Assembly (NCBI RefSeq): GCF_036388275.1
Contig: NZ_DASVSF010000008.1
Location: forward strand, 1 to 64,000
Direction: 5' to 3'
Length of the DNA stretch: 64,000 bases
From: Longimicrobium sp.
Lineage (GTDB): Bacteria; Gemmatimonadota; Gemmatimonadetes; Longimicrobiales; Longimicrobiaceae
Below the pieces are notes generated by a model. That model made no database searches and was not told the DNA's origin. It worked only from the letters and a program-made list of their open reading frames with translations. A program made the translations under genes and the position numbers. Numbering within the stretch: the stretch's first letter is position 1; each line of letters opens with the position of its first letter. Below are positions 1-9,123 of this stretch, one piece after another.

Positions 1-184
1 GGTCCTTGTAGGTCTGCGCCAGCGTGCAGATCTGCTTCAGCACCGTGCCGGCCTCGCCCTGCTTGGCGTTCTTCGACACCGCGTTGAACTTGGGGATGGC
101 GATGGCGGCCAGGATGCCGATGATGACCACGACGATCATCAATTCGATCAGGGTGAAGCCCTTGTTGTTGCGGACGTTGCGCAT
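1..184 (-). CDS. pilA: Type IV major pilin precursor (partial)
   Basis: Subunit of the type IV pilus fibre, processed at the inner membrane by the prepilin peptidase. Only the first 61 codons are inside the window; the 3' part runs off the left edge. The class III signal is textbook: a short basic leader MRNVRNNKG, cleavage after Gly9, then FTLIELMIVVVIIGIL with the conserved Glu at mature position 5 and a hydrophobic helix. The ATG at 184 is preceded by AGGAG seven bases upstream. It diverges from the minor-pilin genes that start at 574, so the major subunit has its own transcript. The family is certain; whether it is the only major pilin of the genome cannot be judged. Confidence 0.93.
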   Translation of the reverse strand, partial: MRNVRNNKGFTLIELMIVVVIIGILAAIAIPKFNAVSKNAKQGEAGTVLKQICTLAQTYKD

Positions 185-573
185 GGGGGTGCTCCTGCTG
201 GGTTGGTTGGGCGCTTCAGCACTGATGCCGTGCTGCTGGCACGGAGTAAGGCAACGGCCGTACCACCTGCCCGGCATTCTGCAAGTCGTTGCCAGAGGCG
301 TGTTTGCGTCTCTTGCGGCGCTGCCGCGCGCCGTCGAGGCGCGGCAAAGTGCTGGATTTCGTGCAGAATGCTTGCGGGCGCGCGGATGCTGTCCGGTGCT
401 CCGGCGCGGACCGCCCGGACCGTAACGTATCCCCCGCCCGCCACACCTCGGGAATGTCCTCAAAAACGCGTCGCACTCGTGGCGGGTGGCGGTTAGGACT
501 TCCGGCCTTCACCTCCCTACATTCTGGACAGCGGTGGACGTGATGGTTTCCGGGCGGTGGATGGAGGTGGGGC
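185..573. other. Divergent intergenic region between major pilin and minor pilins
   Basis: About 390 bases lie between the divergent pilA and fimT-like starts and must hold both promoters. I see no convincing sigma70 pair. A GG/GC pair resembling a sigma54 promoter on the minus strand (about 280-296) has a spacing one base short. On the plus strand GGAGG sits six bases before the ATG at 574. No gene is supported here. Confidence 0.5.
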
Positions 574-1059
574 ATGGAGGTACGGAGAGGTGGGTACACG
601 ATGGTGGAATTGCTGGCCGTGCTGTGCATCGTGGGCCTGGCGTGCGCGATGGGAGTGCCGAGGCTGGACGGGATGCTCGCGCGGATGAGGGTGCGGAGCG
701 CCGCGAACCTCGTGGCGGGCGACCTGGCCCTGGTGCGCATGCTGGCCGTGCGCGAAGGCCACACCGCCGTGCTGGTGCTGGAGCCTTCCGCCGACTGCCA
801 GGTGCGCTTCCGCGGCCGGCGGGCCGGGTTCCGGTACCGGGTGCACAGCCAGCCCCACCCCGCCGGCCCGTCGCGTGTCGTCGACCTTCGCCTCGCGGGT
901 GGGCGCGTGTGCATGGAAATGAACGGGCTCGACTCGCTGGCGGTGAACTCGCGCGGGCTGCCGCGCGGGTTCAACAACCGCACCGTGTGGGTGCACGAGC
1001 GGACGTACGCCGACAGCCTCTTCCTTTCGGTCGCGGGACGGGTGCGGCGGAGCCGGTAG
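574..1059 (+). CDS. GspH/FimT-family minor pseudopilin
   Basis: Minor pilin of the type IV pilus (GspH/FimT family, 161 aa), expected to sit in the priming complex that starts fibre assembly at the inner membrane. The N-terminus MEVRRGGYTMVELLAVLCIV is a prepilin signal: cleavage after Gly7, aromatic +1, Glu at +5, then a hydrophobic helix to about residue 28. The rest is a globular domain with a GDLALVRMLAVREGH stretch typical of FimT/GspH. ATG 574 is preceded by GGAGG six bases upstream. It is the first gene of the plus-strand minor-pilin cluster. The second FimT-like gene downstream is clearly related but divergent. Confidence 0.82.
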   Translation: MEVRRGGYTMVELLAVLCIVGLACAMGVPRLDGMLARMRVRSAANLVAGDLALVRMLAVREGHTAVLVLEPSADCQVRFRGRRAGFRYRVHSQPHPAGPSRVVDLRLAGGRVCMEMNGLDSLAVNSRGLPRGFNNRTVWVHERTYADSLFLSVAGRVRRSR

Positions 1060-1189
1060 CGGCCGCGCGGAGCCGGAAAAGTTTTCCGGCCACCGCAGGT
1101 TCTTCGGGTCGAGGCCGGGTGGCAGGGAGGCTGAAACGGCGCCGTTTCAGGGTTTCGGATTGGGCACGGATGTTACGTGGGGTGTCAGC

Positions 1190-1672
1190 ATGATTTGCGC
1201 ACACCACATCCGCCGCGGCGGTCGCGCGGGCTTCACGCTCCTCGAGCTCATGGTGGTCCTGCTCCTGATGGGGCTGGTCCTGGCCATGGCCGGGCCCAGG
1301 TTCACCGCGACCATCCGGTACTTCACGGCCCGGAGCGCCACCTCGCACGTGCTCGCCGACCTGGCGCTGGCCCGCACGCAGGCCGTGCGTGAAGGCAACA
1401 CCGCGTCGTTCCGTCTCGTCACCCCGTCACAGTACATGGTGACGGTCGATGCTCCGAACGGGACCGTGGCGCGGGTCGTCAAGAACGTCACGCTCGAGGG
1501 CACCGCCCGCGGCGTGGCGGTCACCGCCCCGGCCGGAGCACGCATCGCCTTCGACTCGCGTGGCATGCGCCGCACCGGGGCCGGCCTGGGAGACAATCTC
1601 GTCATCACCCGCCAGGGCGGGCTGACGGACGTCATAACCGTTACCATCGTGGGAAGAGTGATCCGTGACTAG
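1190..1672 (+). CDS. GspH/FimT-family minor pseudopilin
   Basis: Second minor pilin of the same family (160 aa from ATG 1190). The leader MICAHHIRRGGRAG precedes FTLLELMVVLLLMGLVLAMA, so PilD-type cleavage would fall after Gly14 with Glu at +5. It shares with its upstream neighbour the pattern VLADLALARTQAVREGNTA. A TTG at 1160 would add ten residues before this Met; ATG 1190, with GGGGTG just upstream, gives a more usual leader. The stop overlaps the start of the pilV-like gene by eight bases, which implies translational coupling within one operon. Confidence 0.82.
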   Translation: MICAHHIRRGGRAGFTLLELMVVLLLMGLVLAMAGPRFTATIRYFTARSATSHVLADLALARTQAVREGNTASFRLVTPSQYMVTVDAPNGTVARVVKNVTLEGTARGVAVTAPAGARIAFDSRGMRRTGAGLGDNLVITRQGGLTDVITVTIVGRVIRD

Positions 1673-2075
1673 TGATCCGGCAGGCACCCGGCCGCGGGCC
1701 GACGCGGGGTTCAGCCTTGTAGAGGTCCTGGTGGCCATGGTCATCCTGGCCGTCGGCCTGCTGGGCGTCGAGGCCATGGCCATCGGCGCCAGCCGCCAGA
1801 TCGGCATGGCCAATCGCACCACCCAGTACACCCTGATCGCTACGCAGGAGCTGGAAACCGGGCTCAAGACAGTACGGGCGGGAGGACAGCCCCAGGCCAA
1901 GCGCTACGCCCTGGATGGGGGCGGCAGCGTGGACGTGGTCGCCAACCCCCAGGTGCAGCCCGATGCCGGTACGATGTGGCAGATCACCGTAACCGTGACC
2001 CCGCCGTCCGGGGACCACCTTCGCCTGCAACCCGTCACCGTCCTTGGCCGTGCGCTCACTCCCCTCAACAACTGA
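1665..2075 (+). CDS. pilV: PilV-type minor pilin (type IV pilus modification protein)
   Basis: Minor pilin of 136 aa resembling PilV/GspI. After a 15-residue leader ending in ADAG come FSLVEVLVAMVILAVGLLGV and EAMAIGASRQIGMANRTTQY, the characteristic PilV arrangement of a methylation motif followed by the helix running into the globular domain. It starts at GTG 1665 inside the end of the previous gene, with GGAAG upstream. Its 3' end overlaps the next pilin gene. With pilW and pilX it should form the tip or priming complex of the pilus. Confidence 0.8.
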   Translation: MTSDPAGTRPRADAGFSLVEVLVAMVILAVGLLGVEAMAIGASRQIGMANRTTQYTLIATQELETGLKTVRAGGQPQAKRYALDGGGSVDVVANPQVQPDAGTMWQITVTVTPPSGDHLRLQPVTVLGRALTPLNN

Positions 2076-2910
2076 CCGGGCCCGTGCCCGCGGCGGCTTC
2101 ACGCTCGCCGAGCTGATGATCTCGCTGGTCATCGGCGGCATCCTGGTGGCCGTCGTGCTCCAGTTCGTGAGCGGCCAGACCCGCACCGCCGCGGCGCAGA
2201 GCGCGCGCGAACAGGTGCAGCAGAACGCGCGCGGAGCGCTGGAAATCGTGGGAAGCGACCTTCGCGGCGCCATCTCGGACGGGCTGCTCCGGGCAGACGC
2301 GCAGCGGCTGGATTTCATGCTCCCCCGCAGGTGGGGCGTGGTCTGCAGCACAGCCGGCGCGAACACCACCACGGCGCTCTTCCCGGTCATCGCCGGCGCC
2401 GACCCCTTCCCAACGGGGGAGGGCGCCGGCCTGATCGTGTATCGAGGCAACGCCTGGCTTCCCGCGGTGCCCGCGCTCGCCACCGTCACCGCCACCGCGC
2501 CGGCCCCGCTCGGGACCTGCCCCGGCGCGGCAGGGAACGTCGAGGCGGTCACGCTGACGGGCGCGGGACATCCGCTGACCGCGGCCGCGGGCGACCGGAT
2601 CGCCGTGTACCAGCTGGTCCGCTACGACGTGGGTGTCTCGCAGGGGGAGCGGTGGATCCGCCGCAGCGACGGCAGCGGGACCGGGAACAGCGACATGCAG
2701 CCTCTGGCCGGCCCCGTCGATGACCAGTTCGTCGGGTTCGAGTACCTCAGCGGCAATCCCCCCGTCTCGATCGGTGTCGCCCCCGGCCTGGCCGCCGCGG
2801 CCAGCAACATCGAGATGATCCGGTTCCGTGTGCGCACCGTCAGCGTACCCCGGCCCGGTGGGAGCCAGCAGGTAGAAGAAGACTCCGTCACCGTCCAGAT
2901 CCGCAACTAA
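2050..2910 (+). CDS. pilW: PilW-type minor pilin
   Basis: Minor pilin of about 287 aa in the PilW/GspJ position. The prepilin motif is RARARGG then FTLAELMISLVIGGILVAVV, followed by QTRTAAAQSAREQVQQNARGALEIVGSDLRGA, the usual PilW segment. The body is a long beta-rich region containing a conserved-looking DDQFVGFEYLSG segment. I prefer GTG 2050 (leader about 16 aa); TTG 2044 is equally in frame. Neither has a Shine-Dalgarno sequence, which fits coupling to pilV, whose stop lies 26 bases inside this gene. Confidence 0.8.
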   Translation: MRSLPSTTDRARARGGFTLAELMISLVIGGILVAVVLQFVSGQTRTAAAQSAREQVQQNARGALEIVGSDLRGAISDGLLRADAQRLDFMLPRRWGVVCSTAGANTTTALFPVIAGADPFPTGEGAGLIVYRGNAWLPAVPALATVTATAPAPLGTCPGAAGNVEAVTLTGAGHPLTAAAGDRIAVYQLVRYDVGVSQGERWIRRSDGSGTGNSDMQPLAGPVDDQFVGFEYLSGNPPVSIGVAPGLAAAASNIEMIRFRVRTVSVPRPGGSQQVEEDSVTVQIRN

Positions 2911-2915
2911 AGGCC

Positions 2916-4169
2916 ATGCCGATGATGCTCCCGAACCTGGCGCCCGCCCGCAATCGCCGCGGCGCCGCACTGCCGGTGGCGCTGATGGGGCTGGTGGCGG
3001 TGTCGCTGCTGGTCACCGCCGCCCTCTTCACCTCGTCCACCGAGTTCGCCATCAGCGCGGCCCACCGCACCGGTGCCGCGTCGCTCTTCGACGCCGACGC
3101 GGCGCTGGAGCAGTACGTGGCCGACCGGCTGGGAGCCGGCCGGGGTATGGCCCCTACCCTCGCCGGCGCCGTCCAGGGGCCGGGCGGGGCGGCGTACACG
3201 GTCCAGGTCGACCGGATGTCGGACGCCAGGAACACGGACTCAGACCCCATGACGCGCACCGAGATCTTTTCGCTGCTGGTTCAGCCGGCGAACGGGCGTG
3301 GCCGGGGGGTGGGGGCGTTCATCGCCGCGAAGCGCTCGGCCAAGCCGCTGCGCACCTCCATCAACTCGGGGGCAACCTCGGGAGGCGCGATCAAGATCAG
3401 CGGCAGCTCGGTCATCAGCAACGGCAGTAACGACAGCAACTACTGCGGCGCCGCCGACAACGAGGCCGACTTCGCGGTGCAGGTCACGTCCGACGCCTGC
3501 CCCCCCGGAACCACGAACTGCATCGATGCCGGCGACAAGAACCTCGACGGGGCGAAAGGCACCACCAGCTTCACCAAGGCCGAACTCGCCGAGCGCCTGC
3601 TCGGGCCCGGGGTCACCCTGCGCTCGCTGGCCGAGAACGCCGGCATCAAGTTCGGCGCAATGTGGGACTCGCCGAACTATTCCCACAACACGCGCGCGAA
3701 CTCCAACAGCTCCACTCCGCGCAAGTACAACTGGGGGTGCCCCGCCGCCCTGGGCGTCACCTGCCCCAGCACGGCCGCCGCGGATCTCCACATGGTGGTG
3801 GCCATCGACGCCAGCGGCCTGGCCGACAAGACGGTGGTGATCAACGGCGACTACGGCCAGGGAATCATCGTCATCCTCAACGGCCATCTCAGGATCCAGG
3901 GCAACTTCGTCTTCAAGGGAATCCTGCTGGTGGAAGGCGACATGGACATCAAGGGCGGGTCCGGGGGCGAGGACGCCAAGATCGAGGGCTCGGTGGTGGC
4001 CTTCGGCGCCAACAGCGCCGTCGCCGACAACGTCAGCGGCAACGCCACCATCCGCTACAACACCTGCGGGATCAAGGACGCCGAGCGGGCCATGAACAAC
4101 TCCGCGCTCGACAACGCGCCGCAGGCCCGGTCCGGCGGAACATTCTCCTGGTACGAACTGATACGGTAA
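2916..4169 (+). CDS. pilX: PilX-like type IV pilus assembly protein
   Basis: Protein of 417 aa at the pilX position directly after pilW. The N-terminus (residues about 13-40) has the PilX-type segment RRGAALPVALMGLVAVSLLV, a hydrophobic helix without the classical GFTLxE cleavage site, followed by SSTEFAISAAHRTGAASLFDADAALEQ, which matches the conserved start of PilX proteins. The C-terminal third is a repetitive beta stretch (IVILNGHLRIQGNFVFKG and similar) like the polymer-type beta-solenoid seen in many long PilX homologues. Four Cys lie in the C-terminal two thirds (residues about 170-400). It starts at ATG 2916 five bases after pilW; a second ATG follows two codons later. Confidence 0.7.
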   Translation: MPMMLPNLAPARNRRGAALPVALMGLVAVSLLVTAALFTSSTEFAISAAHRTGAASLFDADAALEQYVADRLGAGRGMAPTLAGAVQGPGGAAYTVQVDRMSDARNTDSDPMTRTEIFSLLVQPANGRGRGVGAFIAAKRSAKPLRTSINSGATSGGAIKISGSSVISNGSNDSNYCGAADNEADFAVQVTSDACPPGTTNCIDAGDKNLDGAKGTTSFTKAELAERLLGPGVTLRSLAENAGIKFGAMWDSPNYSHNTRANSNSSTPRKYNWGCPAALGVTCPSTAAADLHMVVAIDASGLADKTVVINGDYGQGIIVILNGHLRIQGNFVFKGILLVEGDMDIKGGSGGEDAKIEGSVVAFGANSAVADNVSGNATIRYNTCGIKDAERAMNNSALDNAPQARSGGTFSWYELIR

Positions 4170-4331
4170 ACGCCGCAGTGGCACGGGGTAGGGCGGGCAT
4201 GTGCCGTATGTCTTGACGGCGGCGCATGCCCGCACTAACGTATGCACGGCCTTCCTTGACCACATTCCACCCGCCTCACTGAGCCGCGGCACCTTGCGGC
4301 GCCGGTGTTCCCGCACGAAAGACACGGGTAC

Positions 4332-5372
4332 ATGGTTTCGTTCCTGCGCCGCAACAAGAGCACGGTCGGGCTCGACATCGGCAGCGGCTTCATCAAGGTG
4401 GCCGTGGTCGACCATTCCGGCGCCGAGCCCGAGCTCACCCACGTGTCGCACACCCCCCTGATCGCCGACGCGATCGTGGAGGGCGAGGTCATGGACCCGC
4501 AGATCGTGGTGGAAACGGTGCGGTCGCTCATGGAGTCGGCGGCGGTGAAGCCCCGGCGCCTGGTGTCGTCGGTGGGCGGGCGCGACGTGATGGTCAAGAA
4601 AATCCAGATGGACCGGATGAAGGAGACCGACGCGCGCGAGGTCATTCGCTGGGAGGCCGAGCAGTACGTGCCCTTCGACATGGCCAACGTGCAGCTGGAC
4701 TTTCAGATCCTGGACCCGCTGGACGACGGCCTGCAGATGAGCGTGCTGCTGGTGGCCGCCAAGCGCGAGGTGGTGGACCAGCGGGTGGGGCTGCTTCGCG
4801 ACGCGGGGCTGCTCCCCCAGGTGGTGGACGTGGACTCGTTCGCCCTTCACAACGCCTTCGAGTACAACTACCCCGAGGCCATGGAGGGGGTGGCGGCGCT
4901 GGTGAACGTGGGCCACGAGATCGCCACCGTGAACGTGCTGCAGGAGGGCGCCCTGGTGCTTACCCGCGACGTGCCCTTCGGCTCGCGGCGGCTGCGCGAG
5001 GACATGCGCCGCATGCACGGGCTGACGGTGGACGAGGCCGACGCGGTGCTGCAGGGCCGCTCGCCCCGTGCCGGCGAGTTCCAGGACCTGCTGAAGCAGG
5101 GCGCGGAAGACCTGGCCGTGGGGGTGGAGCGCGCGCTGGCCTTCCTGGGCGGCGAGGCGGCGGGCCCCGGACGCGTGTACGTGTGCGGCGGCGGCGCCCG
5201 CATTCCCGGGCTGGTCGACGTGCTGGCGTCGCGGCTGCGCGCGCGCACCGAGGTGGCCACGCCGCTGCAGCGCCTGAAGGTGCGCCCGGGGGTCACCGCG
5301 TTCTTTCCGGTCGACGAGCTCGCGCCCATGCTGATGCTGTCCGTGGGGCTCGCCCTTCGCGCCGCCGCCTGA
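4332..5372 (+). CDS. pilM: Type IV pilus inner-membrane platform protein PilM
   Basis: Actin-like cytoplasmic ATPase-fold protein (346 aa) that binds the N-terminal tail of PilN and links the inner-membrane alignment complex to the motor. The phosphate-1 motif GLDIGSGFIKVAVVD lies at residues 13-27. The segments VGGRDVMVKKIQMDRM and VYVCGGGARIPGLVDVL are typical of PilM. ATG 4332 gives the family-standard start; an in-frame GTG at 4305 would add nine residues that do not look like the family. About 160 bases separate it from pilX, so a promoter may lie there. pilN follows after 40 bases. Confidence 0.92.
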   Translation: MVSFLRRNKSTVGLDIGSGFIKVAVVDHSGAEPELTHVSHTPLIADAIVEGEVMDPQIVVETVRSLMESAAVKPRRLVSSVGGRDVMVKKIQMDRMKETDAREVIRWEAEQYVPFDMANVQLDFQILDPLDDGLQMSVLLVAAKREVVDQRVGLLRDAGLLPQVVDVDSFALHNAFEYNYPEAMEGVAALVNVGHEIATVNVLQEGALVLTRDVPFGSRRLREDMRRMHGLTVDEADAVLQGRSPRAGEFQDLLKQGAEDLAVGVERALAFLGGEAAGPGRVYVCGGGARIPGLVDVLASRLRARTEVATPLQRLKVRPGVTAFFPVDELAPMLMLSVGLALRAAA

Positions 5373-5412
5373 GGCCCGCGCCCATGACGGCCCTTTTGCC
5401 CGAGACGCGCAC

Positions 5413-6162
5413 GTGATCGAGATCAACCTTCTTCCCGGCGGGGCGCAGAAGCGCCCGACGGCCGCCCGCCGCCCCGGGGCCGGCGTGGCGCTGCCCCGGC
5501 TGGGGGGCGACCCGCGGATCGCGGGGCTGGGCGGCGCGGCCGTCCTGCTGCTGGCCCTGTCCACCTTCTGGTTCTGGACCTCGGGGCAGAAGATCGCTTC
5601 GCTGGAAGCCCAGGTGAACCGCGAGGTGCAGGACTCGGTGCGGCTGGAGCGCTCGATCGCCCTGATGAAGACGCTCGACACGCGCAAGGACACCATCGAC
5701 CAGAAGATCGAGGTGATCCGCGAGGTCGACGTGCGCCGCTACGTGTGGCCGCACCTGATGGACGAGGTGAGCCGCGCCACGCCGCCCTTCATGTGGCTGA
5801 CCAAGATGGCCGTGCTGGAGGACGAGGGCGCCGATGCCGCGCCCGCGCCCGCGCCCGCGCCGGCCGCGGCCCCGGCCGACACCGCCAAGGCGCGCGCGGA
5901 CTCGGTCGCCAGGGCGTCGGCCCAGGCGGCGGTGGCCGCGGGGCCCTCGTTCAACGTCGAGGGGAACGCGGGCTCCACCCAGGCGCTCACGCGGTTCATG
6001 CGCAACCTCGAGGCGTCGCCCATGATCCGCGACGTGGCGCTGATCACCAGCGAGCAGATCGACTTCCAGGGGCGCAGCGTGCTCAAGTTTTCTCTCGAGG
6101 CCCGCTGGGAGCAGCCCGACCCGTCGCTGGTCGAGACGGTACCCCTTCTCAACGCCCGGTGA
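5413..6162 (+). CDS. pilN: Type IV pilus assembly protein PilN
   Basis: Bitopic inner-membrane protein (249 aa) of the PilMNO alignment complex. It begins with the hallmark MIEINLLPGGAQ, the short cytoplasmic peptide that docks into PilM, then one membrane helix (about residues 35-57) and a periplasmic coiled-coil/ferredoxin-like domain. Between about residues 140 and 180 there is an Ala/Pro-rich low-complexity insert (repeated AP, then an Ala-rich helix) that most PilN proteins lack. Start is GTG 5413. The stop overlaps the pilO start region, so pilN and pilO are translationally coupled. Confidence 0.9.
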   Translation: MIEINLLPGGAQKRPTAARRPGAGVALPRLGGDPRIAGLGGAAVLLLALSTFWFWTSGQKIASLEAQVNREVQDSVRLERSIALMKTLDTRKDTIDQKIEVIREVDVRRYVWPHLMDEVSRATPPFMWLTKMAVLEDEGADAAPAPAPAPAAAPADTAKARADSVARASAQAAVAAGPSFNVEGNAGSTQALTRFMRNLEASPMIRDVALITSEQIDFQGRSVLKFSLEARWEQPDPSLVETVPLLNAR

Positions 6163-6167
6163 CGCGC

Positions 6168-6782
6168 ATGGCGCTTCCCCCGCTGGACCCCCAGCAGAAG
6201 AAGAACCTGATGTATGGCGGGGTGTTCCTGGCCCTGATCGCCTTCGGGTTCTACGACCGGCTGTACACGCCGCGCAGCGCCCGCATCGGACAGATGCAGG
6301 CCCGGCTCGAGGCGCTGGAAACGGTCAACTCGCGCAGCCGCGCCCTCACGCGCGGCGCCGAGGGGCAGATCGACCAGCAGCTCGTGCTGTACCGGCAGCA
6401 GCTGGAATTGGCCGAGGGGCTGATCCCCTCCGCCGAAGAGGTGCCCAACCTGCTCGACGCCATCTCGGCCGAGGCGCAGCGGGCGGGGGTGCGCATTCAC
6501 CTGATCCAGCCGGTGAGCGCCACCGAGGAAAATTTCTTCACCCGCCGCGTGTACGACATGGCGGTGACCGGCGGCTACCACCAGATCGGCGAGTTCCTGA
6601 CGCGGGTGGCCTCGCTGCCGCGCATCGTGACGCCCACCAACCTGACGGTGGCCCCGGTCGCCGAGGCCGGCGCCGCGTCCGGCGCGGCGCCGGCGGGGCG
6701 CACGGCGGAGCTGGAAGCCCGTTTTTCCATCGAGACCTACGTGATCCCCACCGCTGCGGCCGACGATGACGCGAGCGCCTGA
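6168..6782 (+). CDS. pilO: Type IV pilus assembly protein PilO
   Basis: Inner-membrane partner of PilN (204 aa). MALPPLDPQQKKNLMYGGVF leads into a single membrane helix (about residues 15-30), a coiled-coil, then the periplasmic ferredoxin-like domain with AEGLIPSAEEVPNLLDAI and YHQIGEFLTRVASLPRIV, which are diagnostic PilO stretches. ATG 6168 lies five bases after the pilN stop; GTG 6159, overlapping the pilN stop, would add three residues. The 3' end overlaps the next gene by 17 bases. Confidence 0.9.
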   Translation: MALPPLDPQQKKNLMYGGVFLALIAFGFYDRLYTPRSARIGQMQARLEALETVNSRSRALTRGAEGQIDQQLVLYRQQLELAEGLIPSAEEVPNLLDAISAEAQRAGVRIHLIQPVSATEENFFTRRVYDMAVTGGYHQIGEFLTRVASLPRIVTPTNLTVAPVAEAGAASGAAPAGRTAELEARFSIETYVIPTAAADDDASA

Positions 6783-7302
6783 ACGAGCCTTCCGCGCGGC
6801 GCTTGCCGCCCTGGTGCTCGCCGCCGCGGGCGTCGCCGCCCAGCAGGCGGCGGTGGCGCCCGGCGACAGCACGGCCGCGGTGTCGCTTCCCGAGGCCGAG
6901 GTGTACCGCCGCGAGGTGTTCCGCTATCCGGCGGCGGGGCGCCCCGACCCCTTCCTGCCGCTGCTGAGCGGCGACGACATGGGGGTCCGTGCGCAGGACC
7001 TGCGCCTGCTGGGCATCGTGTACAGCGCCAACCCGCGCCAGTCGGTGGCGGTGTTCGCGCTTCCCGACAGCACGCAGCGGGTGCGCCTGCGCGTGGGGCA
7101 GCGGCTGGGCGCCATCACCGTGGTGGGCATCCATCCCCGCCGGGTGGACGTGCGCGAAGAAGAGATGGGGGTAAGCCGGGTGTATTCGATGGAGGTGCCG
7201 CGCGCCGGCCGGCCGGCCCCGCCCCCCACGTCGGCCCCGGTACCGGCCGCACCGGCCCAGGCGGCTCCGCCGCCGCCGGCGCCCGCCGCACGCAGGCCAT
7301 AG
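6766..7302 (+). CDS. pilP: PilP-like pilus assembly protein
   Basis: Periplasmic protein (178 aa) in the pilP position between pilO and pilQ. It has an N-terminal signal peptide ending about AAGVAAQ, but no lipobox Cys, unlike classical PilP lipoproteins. The PilP signature GRPDPFLPLL is at about residues 48-57, followed by a beta-domain (LRLLGIVYSANPRQSVAVF, VRLRVGQRLGAITVVGIHPR) that in the family binds the N-domains of the secretin. The last 35 residues are Pro/Ala-rich. It connects the PilMNO complex to PilQ. Confidence 0.8.
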   Translation: MTRAPERAFRAALAALVLAAAGVAAQQAAVAPGDSTAAVSLPEAEVYRREVFRYPAAGRPDPFLPLLSGDDMGVRAQDLRLLGIVYSANPRQSVAVFALPDSTQRVRLRVGQRLGAITVVGIHPRRVDVREEEMGVSRVYSMEVPRAGRPAPPPTSAPVPAAPAQAAPPPPAPAARRP

Positions 7303-7314
7303 GAGATTCTGACC

Positions 7315-9084
7315 ATGAGGCGACCAATGATCGTGCGCAAAGCGTGGATGGCGCTGCTGCTGGTGCCGGCGCTGCTGGCCCTTGCCCCCCTCCCCGCGCC
7401 CCCCGCTATGGACGGCAGCGTGGCCGCCCTGCGCCTGGAGGGGCGCGACGGGCGCACCGAGCTGACGGTGGACATCGCCGGCGGCACGGTCACGTGGAGC
7501 GACTTCGCCCTCGCGGGGCCCCCGCGGGTGGTGGTCGACATCCAGAACGCGCGGCTGGGGCTGCCCTCCAACCGCTACGAGGGGCTGGACCGCGGCGGCG
7601 TGCGCGGGGTGCGCACCAGCCAGCACTCGGAAGACGTGGTGCGGCTGGTGCTGGACCTGGACCGCGAAACCCGGTACACGGTGGAGCAGGTGGCCGGCGG
7701 GCTGCGCGTGTCGCTGCAGTCGGGCGCCGCGGCCTTCCAGCCGTGGAGCAGCGGGGCTGCTTCCGCCTCGCGGCAGGCGTCGGCGCGCACGACGCCGGCC
7801 CCGCGCCCCGCGGCGCAGCAGCCTCCGCAGGGGCGCCGGATCACGGTGAGCTTCCAGAACACCGAGATGCGCGACGTGCTGGCCACCTTCGCCGAGTTCT
7901 CGGGGCGCTCCATCATCGCGGGCACCGACGTTTCGGGGATCGTGGTGGACGGGGTGTCGTTCACCAACCAGCCGTGGGACGTGGCGCTGCGCACCATGCT
8001 GCAGGCCTACGGGCTGGCGGCCGAGGAGCTTTCGGGGGGCATCATCCGCGTGGACCAGGTGGCCAACCTGGCCGCGCGCGCCCAGGCCGAGCCCCTGGTC
8101 ACGCGCCCCTTCCGCGTGAACTACGTGAACGCGGGCGACCTGGCCGGGACGTTCGAGAATTTGCAGACCGAGCGCGGCAGCCTTTCGGCCGACACGGCCA
8201 CCAACACCCTGATCGTTACCGACGTGGCGCGGGTGGTCGCCGACATCGAGGCGCTGCTCACCACCCTCGACGTGCCGGTGGCGCAGGTGGCCATCGAGGC
8301 CAAGATCATCTTCGTCGACCGCACGCAGCTGGAGGCGCTGGGAATCCGCTACGACCTCAAGGACTTCCAGGGCAACAGCTTCGGTGGTATTATCGAGAGC
8401 CCCCTCTACGATCCCGACACCGGCCAGCCGACGGGTGAAAGCACCCCCAACGACCGGTTCGTCCTGGGCGGTCCGTCCATCGGCGCCGTGGGCAACGCCG
8501 CGTCGGAGGTGGAGGACGCCACCCTCGACGTGGCGATCTCGCTGCTGCTGGCCAACCGCTTTTCGCTGGTGGCGCTCGTGAGCGCGCTGCAGGAAACGCG
8601 CATCGCCGACGTCGAGGCCATGCCGCAGATCACCACGCTGAACAACCGCACCGCCCGCATCTTCGTGGGCGAGGAGATCACCTTCCTCACCGCGTCGGCG
8701 GGGGCGGGCGCCGGGGGCGGAGGCATCACCCTGCAGCCGGTGCAGGTAGAGGCGGGGATCGAGCTCGAGGTGACGCCGCACATCACGGCCGACGGCCGGG
8801 TGCGGATGTCGCTGCGGGCCGAGAACTCCAACCCGACCGAGACCTCCAACAACCTGCTGAACGTGTCGCGCCAGCAGGCCGAGAACGAGGTGCTGGTAGG
8901 CGACGGCGAAACCGTCGTCATCGGCGGGCTGACGGTGACGCGCGTCACCGACACCCGCCGCGGCATTCCGTTCCTGATGGACCTGCCCATCGTGGGTGGG
9001 CTGTTCCGCGTGACCAACCGGTCGGAGCGCAAGCAGGACCTGCTGATTCTCGTCACCCCGCACATCGTCCGCCAGGATCGCTGA
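7315..9084 (+). CDS. pilQ: Type IV pilus secretin PilQ
   Basis: Outer-membrane secretin (589 aa) that forms the gated pore for the pilus. Order of parts: signal peptide (1-about 30); AMIN-type domain (about 38-130) with LRLEGRDGRTELTVDIAGG; low-complexity linker; STN domain (about 172-240) with RDVLATFAEFSGRSIIAG; secretin N1 domain (about 262-330) with VNYVNAGDLAGTFENLQTERG; secretin barrel domain (about 375-588) with the conserved VEAMPQITTLNNRTA and a C-terminus ending DLLILVTPHIVRQDR. One AMIN domain, where many PilQ have two, explains the modest length. The start ATG is preceded by AGGAG. It is the last core gene of pilM-N-O-P-Q. Confidence 0.95.
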   Translation: MRRPMIVRKAWMALLLVPALLALAPLPAPPAMDGSVAALRLEGRDGRTELTVDIAGGTVTWSDFALAGPPRVVVDIQNARLGLPSNRYEGLDRGGVRGVRTSQHSEDVVRLVLDLDRETRYTVEQVAGGLRVSLQSGAAAFQPWSSGAASASRQASARTTPAPRPAAQQPPQGRRITVSFQNTEMRDVLATFAEFSGRSIIAGTDVSGIVVDGVSFTNQPWDVALRTMLQAYGLAAEELSGGIIRVDQVANLAARAQAEPLVTRPFRVNYVNAGDLAGTFENLQTERGSLSADTATNTLIVTDVARVVADIEALLTTLDVPVAQVAIEAKIIFVDRTQLEALGIRYDLKDFQGNSFGGIIESPLYDPDTGQPTGESTPNDRFVLGGPSIGAVGNAASEVEDATLDVAISLLLANRFSLVALVSALQETRIADVEAMPQITTLNNRTARIFVGEEITFLTASAGAGAGGGGITLQPVQVEAGIELEVTPHITADGRVRMSLRAENSNPTETSNNLLNVSRQQAENEVLVGDGETVVIGGLTVTRVTDTRRGIPFLMDLPIVGGLFRVTNRSERKQDLLILVTPHIVRQDR

Positions 9085-9123
9085 CGGACGGGTCTTTTCG
9101 TATCCAACAACGCAGTACCTACC

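Noticed and set aside
280..296. Sigma54 promoter for the major pilin gene
   Set aside because: On the minus strand TGGCA and TTGCA occur, but GG and GC are nine bases apart instead of ten; a TGGCACG on the plus strand near 237 also has the wrong spacing.
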